DNA from: Candidula unifasciata
Taxonomy: Eukaryota > Mollusca > Gastropoda > Stylommatophora > Geomitridae
DNA length: 64,000 nt
Direction of reading: 5' to 3'
Assembly (NCBI GenBank): GCA_905116865.2
Contig: CAJHNH020000557.1
Location: 1,254,184 to 1,318,183 of the forward strand
Shown: piece after piece, positions 56,683-64,000 of the stretch
Position numbering within the stretch: position 1 is the stretch's first letter
Layout: each line of letters opens with the position of its first letter
The notes under the pieces: model-generated
Seen by the model: the letters and a program-made list of their open reading frames with translations, nothing else
What the model was told of the DNA's origin: nothing
Databases searched by the model: none
Made by a program: the position numbers and the translations under genes

Positions 56683-59600
56683 AAAGTTGTATGGAACTAA
56701 AATGGACAATTTTATCACATGAATCGTCTGTCGGTGTCAAGTAGAGAGCAATCACAGGAAGAAGAAGATGATGATAAAGAAGAAGAAGAAGATGATGATG
56801 ATAAAGAAGAAGAAGAAGAAGAAGAAGAAGAAGAAGAAGAAGAAGAAGAAGAAGAAGAAGAAGAAGAAGAAGAAGAAGCTGGGTGGGGGGGGGTGGGAGG
56901 TGGGAAAGGCTTGATTTAAACCTTTGCCCCAGAGGTCGACTAGCCGGCGATCGATCTAGCCACTACACCACCACTGGCCGCTGTAACTGTTTTGGTTTCT
57001 TCAAATGTCTCAGACCTACAACCTTGACCGACAAGTGCCGGACAGTGCTGGGACTGCCGTCGCCATGGTGACTGGGGTCAAGGTTAACATGGGGACCCTG
57101 GGTCTAACGGGGGAGGTGCCCTACCAAAAGAATTGCTCTCAAGTCCGCGAGGATCGCAAGCTGAAATCGGTTCTGGATTACGCTTTGGAAGAAGGTAACT
57201 ATCTGTCCGTGCACCCATCCATCCGTCAACCTCCATCCATTCGTTTTTCCATCTCTCCATCCATTTGTTTGGGTCTAATTTCTTTGTTGCATTTTTAATT
57301 CAGACAATAATTAATTATATCCGAGGAACTGTATACACACATTCTATACACTACAGTTCTGCGTCAGTTTGTAGATTAAAAAAGAAGAGGCTAAACTTAA
57401 AAAAGAGAAGGCCCACTCATAGCTATAATATTTACAGTACCCACACGAAGGACAGAAAGCAACAGCAGGAACCGTGGAGTATGCCAGTGTGACTATTGGG
57501 TTAAGTTTAAGTTAGTCTCCCCGAACAAAGTAGGTCACGTTTTATTCACAAGTTTGTTGGGCGGGTCGACTTTCCTAGTGGTTACGGTTGTGTCCCGATC
57601 TATTGTATGCTTTCTTAGTCATCTTGCATTTACGTTTTTATTCCGAGAAAGAGATTGCCTGTGACATAAGTTGCTGCACTCTCTATGGGGGGGGGGGGGG
57701 GGTTGTGTTAGGACCAGTTTCTCCATGTTTTTTGTGTTAAAAGCACTGGTGGGCTTAAATACACAATACGCAATATCAACGACATTGCGGAACACCTCCG
57801 TACCAATCAGAAGTGAGCTAGCGTGTAAATGGGTGGGATTTGGGGAGCTAAACATTACTTTAACCAACTATTTTATACGGGTGAACAGAGTATCTGTGAG
57901 ACAGCATAAGTTATTTTGATGTGCACTTGCAGGTAAATCAGTGGGTATTGTGACCACCACTCGTGTCACGCATGCAACACCAGCTGCTGCCTATGCTCAC
58001 GTCCCCCACAGGTGAGTCGGAGAGTTTTTAACTTGATCATTGCCATCAGTTCTGATGATCATCCTGATAAAGACACCAGTCACCATCACCATCTTCAGCA
58101 TTCTGACAGGAAGTCCATGGGACAGGGCTGTGGGGTGAAGTCGTGGCTGGGGGTGTGGAGTGGATATGTAGCTGTGGAGTGGGATGTGGCTGTGAAATGG
58201 TATGTGTCTATGGAGTTTACAAGGAGCTATAGAGTAAAGGTGTGACTTTGAAGTGCGAGTGTAGCTATTGAGTGGGTATACGGCTGTAGGGGCAGGGGTA
58301 GTTGTCGGTTAGGTTCAGGGTGTGACTTTGAAGTGCAAGTGTAGCTATTGAGTGGGTATACGGCTGTAGGAGCAGGGGTAGTTGTCGGTTAGGTTAAGGG
58401 TGTGACTTTAAAGTGCGAGTGTAGCTATTGAGTGGGTATACGGCTGTAGGGGCAGGGGTAGTTGTCGGTTAGGTTAAGGGTGTGACTTTAAAGTGCGAGT
58501 GTAGCTATTGAGTGGGTATACGGCTGTAGGGGCAGGGGTAGTTGTCGGTTAGGTTAAGGGTGTGACTTTAAAGTGTGAGTGTAGCTATTGAGTGGGTATA
58601 CGGCTGTAGGGGCAGGGGTAGTTGTCGGTTAGGTTAAGGGTGTGATTTTAAAGTGCGAGTGTAGCTATTGAGTGGGTATATGGCTGTAGGGGCAGGGGTA
58701 GTTGTCGGTTAGGTTAAGGGTGTGACTTTAAAGTGCGAGTGTAGCTATTGAGTGGGTATACGGCTGTAGGGGCAGGGGTAGTTGTCGGTTAGGTTAAGGG
58801 TGTGACTGTGGATTCAGGGTTATTATGAAATTTAAATGTGGGAGGGGGGTGGGGGAGTGACTAGGGCATAGGAATGGGGCTGTAAGGTGGGGGTGTAACT
58901 GTGGAGTGAGGGGTGTGGCTGTGGAGTATGGGGTTTCTATGGAGAAGTGTGGTATGATTGTGGAGTGGGCATGTGATTGTGGAGTAGGCATGTGGTTGGC
59001 TCAATCTCATACTTCCTCTGGTCACTAGATAATATAAACTTCTCAGATAATGTGACAAATCAGAAGTTATGATCCTACACCGGTCACAGCATGTATGTCT
59101 TAAAAAGTCACACTGGGATCCTCAAATGTGATAGGGATGGCGAGTGTTGGTGTTGATGTTTTTTATGTGTGATTTACGGGAGGAGACTGAAACCTTTATG
59201 GAGATATTGCTGTTCAATGACAGTGATTCTGTTCAGTGTGAATGTGTGTGTGTGTGTGTGCATGTATGCATGAATGAGTATGCATATGTACATGTGTGGG
59301 TTGTCTTAAGGACCCTTTTTCACGCCTTCGGGCGTATAGGGCATATAGGGCTAGAGCCCTATATTTTTTATAGACCAATCGGCACAAGATGGGTGATGTA
59401 GTCAGCATCACACTGGCCACCTTTACTTCCCGGGACTGCACCCGGTACCCACTCCAGGCTGGGTCTATCTGGGAGCCAAGGTCATTTTTGAAAAAAGTCC
59501 TGCTCCTCCAGGGAGCGAGCCCACGACCTTCTGATCCGCGGTGAGCGTCTAGCCGCTCCGCCACGTAGACTCCCGCGGGTTGTCTGAATGTATAAACATA

Positions 59601-62600
59601 TATGCATGTATGTGCATGATTCTTTGACGTCTGCAATTTTGGGTCAACCTTCCAGAGACTGGGAGAGTGACGCTGACATGGCTGGTATCCCCGGCTGTGA
59701 GCAGGTCAAGGACATTGCCTACCAACTCATTATGGATAACCCGAACATCAACGTGAGTATTTCTGAGTTCTCTCTCATCTACACATTTGATTTCTATTTG
59801 TTGGTTAAATACTACATCATCCATTCAGCCCATGCATCCATCTACTCATGCTCAACAGTACAAGGGACTAGGCGTTGTTTGCCCACCTATAAGGTCATAG
59901 ATGACCTCCCGATACAATTGGAATCTTCAGAAAAGATCAGATATTGTAGGGAACCCCTTGTCCATCAGATTTATTCCACAAATCAACCACTGTATCCCTG
60001 TTTAATCAAAAATTGTGCAGACAAAAGGACATAGTCTTCATCTTAGTTTACCCTGGTGAAACAGTTTTTGAATGTAGTTGATTTTGTTTGCGACAAAGGA
60101 TTTATTTATTTTGTTCATTTAAATTAATTGTTACTGTAGTATGCACCTGAAGAGATTCAGTGAAATATGCCTGGCAATAAATTAGGCAATCTATTCTCTG
60201 TGTTATCTTTTTTCAAATTCACAATGGGGAATGCTTTGATTTTCTTACCTGTGAAACTTGTTAAGGAGGGGAAATAACACTGGTAAACTAATTCCCTGAT
60301 CTATTAAATCTAACGCTTTGCTTATGCTTTGCCGACGATCAATGCATATTTCACAGTGATATTAAACAGCTGCAAGACCACATAAACCTACTACACGACA
60401 GTTGCCTCAAGCATCATATGAAGATCAATACTGAAAAGACAGAAGTCATGAGCATAAGTAGAGAGCAACAGACCATCGACATAAAGATTCTAGATCACAG
60501 CCTAAAACAAGTGCAAGAATTTAAATACTTATGAAGTATCTTTACATTCAATGGTAAAATAGACAGAGAGATCGAAGCAAGAATCCAACAAGCCAACAAT
60601 GTCGCATACCAGCTTGCCCCAATTTTAAAACACCCTGCTGTCCCAGCTGAGATAAAAAGACAAATTATAAATACAATCTTTATACCGACATTAAGTTATC
60701 AATGTCAGACTTGGACATTAACAAAAGAACAGGATAGAAGACTAACCACCTGTGAAATGAGATGTTTGAGAATGGCTGCGAATAAAACCAGAAGAGATCG
60801 AGTGAGAAACGATGTGATTACAAGAACTATTGGAACCATACCGATCGTTAAATTTATTGAGAAGCAAAGAATGAAATGGTTTGGTCACCTAATGAGAATG
60901 GAACCAACGATGCCAGCATCAAGAGCATACAACATGAAAATCGAAACACCAAGAGGCAGGGGAAGACCAAGAAGAAGATGGATTGAAGGAGTCACGGACA
61001 ACTTGAGACTTCATAACATTACGGCATATGAAGCAGCTGAGCGCACCCTGGCTCGGTTGCCAATCATCTGATAGACTGCGACGCCTAGCGGCGCAAGCAG
61101 ATTTTGACAAAAGAAGATTAAATCTAAGTTACTTCCCATTGAATTATTAGATCATGTTGTAACAACCTTAAGGATTTAAATAATAATGTTTATTTCTGCC
61201 TTGCCGTGTATTCCATATCAACATGCAGGTGATTCTTGGAGGTGGCAGACAGGCTTTTATAAACAATTCCTCTTCTGGGGGTAAACGACAGGATGGTCGA
61301 GATCTTCGTGAGGTAGGTCATAACTATTAAGGTCATGTAAACATTCAGACAACAAGTGGAAGACACCTGTCCACAAACTACAGTATAACAGGCACATGGT
61401 ATCAGCCTTATGTTATTATAGACCAGCGGCAGGTGATGTCAGTATCACAGGGCTGCCTTTACTTCCCATAACTTTCCTGGTGCTTCCTGTGGTATAGGCG
61501 GACCTGGGAGCCTAGATTATGTGTTTCTAAAATCACCTGAAGTTTCAAACCCATGGTTACCATGCTGCCATGTATATGTGCTTAGCACTGAGCTGTCATT
61601 CATTACGCTTATTAATATCTGTTTAATTATAAGAAAATACTCCCAAACATTGTAAGCATGAAAGTAAAGGTTAAATTAAAGAGAATCGACTTCAGTGCAC
61701 CAGAGTTTTATCCCAGGCGGCTTTCTCTCTCCACAGAACAACTGATTGCCTGAGCATTGCACAAAGCATGAACACCATAGCTATAGCAACGATCCCCAAG
61801 TGTCTCTGCAGTCATGAACTTAACAATGGACTTGTGATATGAACCACCAGCTCAGAAGCACTTTATTATAGAGACCCCAGCATCCTGTGTATAAGAAATT
61901 TCAATAGTATATACATAATTTTCCTTGCATATACGTGAATCTGCTATTGGAAGGGGCAGGAGAAAAAAAAAGGAAAGCATGTGTGATGTTTGTTCAAAAT
62001 TACGGCACCCGTGGCTGGGAAGAACCAATTAGCTAAAGGCCTGAAATCCCAGTAATAATTAACTCTTTCATTCCCAAGAAATGCCTGATGTCTAAATGTG
62101 TTCCTTGATTTCCCTCCAAAGCATAATGTTCTTCTTATTCTTTGTTCACCTGTTGTAAGCTATGGTGGAAGTTCCTGGTTCATCTATTTGCCCTCTGGCT
62201 TTGTGCCAGGGCCTGAATTTTGTGTGTACATCTGTTTTACTGGCTTATTTATGTGCAATTGGTTGTTCCTTGCTGCTAGGGCAGATGCACTCCGACATGC
62301 ATAATTGTATGTTTTATCTTGAAAATTAAGTAAGAACATACTAAAGAAATCTGACTTCCTCAGTGGTTATATTCACCTGTATGTTGCCACTTTGGAGGTA
62401 TTGAATTCATGCTAATCATTCATGGTTATTTCTTCCCTTTGTATCGTCTGTGAAACTTTTAGTGTTGATGGAGTTAAAGCGGTCACTTAGGACGTGCAGA
62501 AAGGTGCCCTGAAAGCAGTACCATTGAACTTTAGTTCTCAGGATCACCAAAGTGTCCACGACATGGATGTGACCACTATTTAATCTAGCCACATCAGCAA

Positions 62601-63326
62601 CAGAGTTCGCAAGTCTCTTGAGAACTGCTTTAGGGGACTGAACTGTCAACACAGTTTTGTCTAAAATTCTTGAGTTACAACCCTTGTCATTCTCTGACTA
62701 TTTTTTCGTGGGCCATACGTGTTTCTTCATTCCAATATCAAGGCTACCTCAGTTAAGTGATTTTGTGTAATTGTATGGTTTTGTTTATTTATGTATGCTC
62801 TGATGAAGGCTGTATAGCTGCAACATTCATTTTTCGTTTGTGTTTGCTGTGGGCTGAAGCTCGCTGATCTACTTTTCACTCAGTTTTAAATCTTTCCTTA
62901 GTATTGAACAGACTTCTCTCCTCCACTCTTAGCTGCATTTAAGGAAGACCTTTTGAGAATGAAGCACAACTGGTCTGTCAGATTCCACACCATGTTTTCT
63001 CCTTCTTTTAAACTAAGTACGCAGTCTGATGAACCGGCAAAGTATTTTGTGACAGCTAAGCTCAACTTCTACAGGCCAGGTGTTCAATACCTACTTTAGA
63101 CTTGACTTTTCAAAATTGATATGGGTTTTCAGCTCACATATCATATGCCCAAATATAAGTATTGATTATTATCCATATCATATTATAGATACTAAATATT
63201 AAATATGAGTTTGCATCCCACAGAACTGGAAGCGGCACAGAGCATCCAGCGGTCTCAGATATGCTTATGTGGAAACTAAAGCAGACTTTGATCAAATCAA
63301 TCCAGACACAGCTGACTACCTGCTAG
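49780..63326 (+). CDS. ALP: Alkaline phosphatase, 5' half (7 exons, gene continues off the right edge)
   Basis: A Zn/Mg phosphomonoesterase of the animal tissue-nonspecific/intestinal type, probably secreted or GPI-anchored at the cell surface (family knowledge). Exons 49780-49837, 55663-55883, 57014-57194, 57933-58011, 59656-59752, 61229-61312 and 63224-63326 join in phase into 274 codons. Residues 1-17 form a signal peptide. VGDGMGVST carries metal ligand Asp54. VPDSAGTA carries the catalytic Ser104. RVTHATPAAAYAH carries metal-site His167 and Thr169. Arg180 (split codon) is the phosphate-binding arginine. Cys134 and Cys194 match the conserved disulfide. DTADYLL ends the visible part, at about the middle of a ~500-residue protein. 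The remaining Zn ligands and the GPI signal would lie to the right. The ATG has A at -3. Confidence 0.95.
50270..50482. repeat. (TG)n and (CA)n tracts facing each other
   Basis: TG repeats at about 50272-50315 and CA repeats at 50388-50480 are mutually complementary and could form a hairpin with a ~70-bp loop. Alkaline phosphatase intron 1. Confidence 0.8.
50565..53032. repeat. 36-bp minisatellite, ~68 copies
   Basis: Unit GTCTAGAGGGGGTCGTTTGG plus TTCAAGACTGGTGCTG. The unit is a multiple of 3, so the minus strand stays open as a Pro-rich 12-residue repeat (NQTTPSRPAPVL). A subfamily (GAGCTAGAGGGAGTCGG) is clustered at 52505-52760. Alkaline phosphatase intron 1. Confidence 0.93.
53283..55245. 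repeat. 29-bp minisatellite, ~67 copies
   Basis: Unit CTCTCTCTTGGTGTCCCACT plus GTCTACATC. A block is repeated at 551 bp (19 units). All three plus frames are open, each giving the same 29-residue repeat. Alkaline phosphatase intron 1. Confidence 0.94.
55303..55650 (+). mobile_element. MITE copy 1, flanking alkaline phosphatase exon 2
   Basis: Similar over its length to the reverse complement of 57500-57866: CTCACTTCTGATTGG, AACATGGAGAAACTGGTCCT, a C-run, AAACTTGTGAATAAAA and GGGGAGATTAACGTGAAC. The termini are inverted (AACGTTGATCTCCCC against GGGGAGATTAACGT). Confidence 0.65.
55663..55883 (+). CDS. ALP: Alkaline phosphatase exon 2
   Basis: Encodes QQHWIDNGRADIRRAWASV, then NLAQNVILMVGDGMGVSTVT, AARIYKGQKLGKYGEDY and FEDFPHLALSK. 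Acceptor CTACTTCTCAG. The donor is the weak CCAAG|GTCTGG, which is repeated in the 55-bp array that follows. It ends in phase 0. Confidence 0.95.
55876..56535. repeat. 55-bp minisatellite over the alkaline phosphatase exon 2 donor, ~12 copies
   Basis: Unit TGTCCAAGGTCTGGAGTCAG, GCATGATCGTGTTGTGTCTT, GTCTTATCTATTCAC. The first unit contains the last 8 exon bases and the donor. Confidence 0.92.
56627..56685. repeat. (CA)n microsatellite
   Basis: ACACAC tract in alkaline phosphatase intron 2. Confidence 0.95.
56757..56879. repeat. (GAA)n/(GAT)n microsatellite
   Basis: GAAGAAGATGATGAT units turning into pure GAA; about 135 bp before exon 3. Confidence 0.95.
57014..57194 (+). CDS. ALP: Alkaline phosphatase exon 3 (catalytic serine)
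   Basis: Encodes TYNLDRQVPDSAGTAVAMVT, GVKVNMGTLGLTGEVPYQK, NCSQVREDRKLKSVL and DYALEE. The catalytic serine is in PDSAGTA. N133-C-S is a possible glycosylation site and C134 is the first conserved cysteine. Acceptor AATGTCTCAG, donor GAAGAAG|GTAACT. Confidence 0.96.
57500..57866 (-). mobile_element. MITE copy 2, inverted relative to copy 1
   Basis: Inverted copy of 55303-55650 with a G-run in place of the C-run. Lies in intron 3 of alkaline phosphatase, about 300 bp after exon 3. Confidence 0.65.
57933..58011 (+). CDS. ALP: Alkaline phosphatase exon 4 (metal site)
   Basis: Encodes KSVGIVTTTRVTHATPAAAY then AHVPH. The HAT triad gives the His and Thr of the third metal site. Acceptor GCACTTGCAG, donor CCACAG|GTGAGT. 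The final AG and the next exon's A encode the active-site arginine. Confidence 0.96.
58241..58800. repeat. 80-bp minisatellite, 7 copies
   Basis: Unit TGTGACTTTGAAGTGCGAGT, GTAGCTATTGAGTGGGTATA, CGGCTGTAGGGGCAGGGGTA, GTTGTCGGTTAGGTTAAGGG. Alkaline phosphatase intron 4. Diffuse GTGGAGTG repeats continue to about 58990. Confidence 0.93.
59310..59578 (-). mobile_element. tRNA-derived SINE, family A (near full length)
   Basis: Read on the minus strand the head has a pol III A-box (GTGGCGGAGCGGCTAGACGC) and a B-box (GGTCGTGGGCTCGCTCCC). The body contains GGGAAGTAAAGGTGGCCA and GTGCCGATTGGTCTATAAA-like sequence, and the tail a GCCCGAAGGC hairpin with GGGTCC. It lies in alkaline phosphatase intron 4. 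This copy defines the family. Confidence 0.7.
59656..59752 (+). CDS. ALP: Alkaline phosphatase exon 5
   Basis: Encodes (R)DWESDADMAGIPGCEQVK, then DIAYQLIMDNPNIN. KDIAYQL is a family signature and the cysteine is the second disulfide partner. Acceptor CAACCTTCCAG, donor ATCAAC|GTGAGTAT. A SINE lies about 80 bp upstream of the acceptor. Confidence 0.96.
60300..61130 (+). mobile_element. Non-LTR retrotransposon reverse transcriptase fragment
   Basis: Begins with the FADD catalytic box of reverse transcriptase (60328-60339), then NTEKTEVMSISREQ, EIEARIQQANNVAYQ, RQIINTIFIPTLSY, TWTLTKEQDRRL, MKWFGHLMRMEPTMPAS and RGRGRPRRRWIEGV, the standard order of the C-terminal third of such proteins. One in-frame TGA at 60532 interrupts it, so it is inactive. 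It sits in alkaline phosphatase intron 5, in sense orientation. Confidence 0.85.
61229..61312 (+). CDS. ALP: Alkaline phosphatase exon 6
   Basis: Encodes VILGGGRQAFINNSSSGG, then KRQDGRDLRE. VILGGGR is the family motif. N224 and N225 are possible glycosylation sites. Acceptor AACATGCAG, donor CGTGAG|GTAGGT; 28 codons, phase 0. Confidence 0.95.
61380..61605 (-). mobile_element. SINE family A copy in alkaline phosphatase intron 6
   Basis: Contains TATTATAGACCAGCGGCAG, CTGCCTTTACTTCCC and a head remnant with CAAACCCATGGTTACCATG. Diverged. Confidence 0.5.
61610..63223. other. Alkaline phosphatase intron 6, no further feature seen
   Basis: AT-rich unique sequence between the SINE at 61380-61605 and exon 7. 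Confidence 0.5.
63224..63326 (+). CDS. ALP: Alkaline phosphatase exon 7 (last in the window)
   Basis: Encodes NWKRHRASSGLRYAYVETKA, then DFDQINPDTADYLL. Acceptor GCATCCCACAG, donor CTGCTAG|GTTAGA. It ends in phase 1, so the gene continues beyond the window. Confidence 0.94.
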
Positions 63327-64000
63327 GTTAGAAATTAGAATAACATTATCTTTGAATGTTAATCTGGTTGCTATGGAGCATTGACCCTTCACCCCAAATA
63401 GTGTAGTGTTTCCTAGCGTCATTTAGCAGCAACTGGCAGCCTGATACAAAATATATGCTAATTAATCTGTTTTATTTATCTGCTATAAACCGTTTTTATT
63501 TGTGAAGTCTTTCGCTTTATTTTAAAAGTATCTGTTTTGTGATGTTTATGATTTACTAACGTTTCCTTCCTGTGCATATATTTGATATTCTTGCCCTGAG
63601 TATTTAGCTGTCATTTTACCAGCTCTATAGCTATAGTCTCCTATATTTGGCCTCTTGAATAAGTAACAATTCAATCAATCCACAAGCCTCTTGTGTCCTG
63701 TGCAGTTTTTAAAAACTGTTGCCTAATCACAGGACTGGGTGTAAACTTGATGAGGCCCCAAGTTGTATAAAGTACTGAGGCCTCTACCGTTTAACATTGT
63801 CAATGACACCAGCCAATCTCAACAAAGTAGAGTAAATAAAAGCATGAGATAATGTACACACAAAACAATATTCACAAAATCATATCCCAAAAAAATTTAG
63901 GGAGGGGGGCAAAGGGGGGGGGGGGGGGTGTTTAAATACATTACAAAAAAATTTTAACTTAAAAAAAATTTATTTATATAATTTTGGGAAACTCCTTCAG
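63327..64000. other. Alkaline phosphatase intron 7 (start)
   Basis: No exon was found. It contains a G-run at 63914-63929 flanked by A-rich sequence. Confidence 0.5.

Noticed and set aside
58400..58800. Telomere-like repeat (GGTTAGGTTAAGGG)
   Set aside because: It occurs once per 80-bp unit; not a tandem TTAGGG array.

Overview
The window is eukaryotic: split genes with GT-AG introns, tRNA-derived SINEs, fragments of non-LTR retrotransposons, small inverted-repeat transposons and a very heavy load of minisatellites. The two recognisable genes, a motile-cilium coiled-coil protein and a metazoan alkaline phosphatase, together with the repeat style suggest an invertebrate animal, most likely a mollusc. 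That placement is inference; no lineage marker is visible.

Minus strand, about 471-25,935: the 5' (N-terminal) part of a CFAP74 orthologue (FAP74, a central-pair C1d projection protein of motile cilia). I could place 13 coding exons whose phases join without a break into 559 codons. The start codon is at 25,935 and the gene runs off the left edge before its Ig-like region. A candidate RFX X-box lies at 28,599, on the upstream side.

Plus strand, 49,780 to beyond 63,326: the 5' half of a secreted alkaline phosphatase. Seven exons join in phase: a 58-nt signal-peptide exon, then exons carrying the first metal ligand, the catalytic serine, the His/Thr metal site and the active-site arginine. It runs off the right edge. 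Intron 1 holds two large minisatellites (36-bp and 29-bp units).

Between the genes (28-49.7 kb) I see no confident gene. There are two possible orphan exons, SINE and retrotransposon fragments, a hAT-like MITE with target-site duplication, a foldback element, and long arrays (24-bp, GAA, TCTG, CAT, 26-bp, 76-bp, TAG). By adding up the intervals listed, about 20 kb, roughly a third of the window, is tandem repeat. Nearly all very long open frames are artefacts of these arrays.

The most interesting pattern is that several minisatellites are anchored on splice junctions of the two genes, so that the array repeats the splice site itself: CFAP74 exons 2, 5 and 8 and alkaline phosphatase exon 2. 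One array repeats a juxtaposed acceptor/donor (CAG|GTAACA) that resembles a recursive-splice site. A second notable feature is an inverted pair of one MITE flanking alkaline phosphatase exons 2-3, with one copy ending about 12 bp before the exon 2 acceptor.
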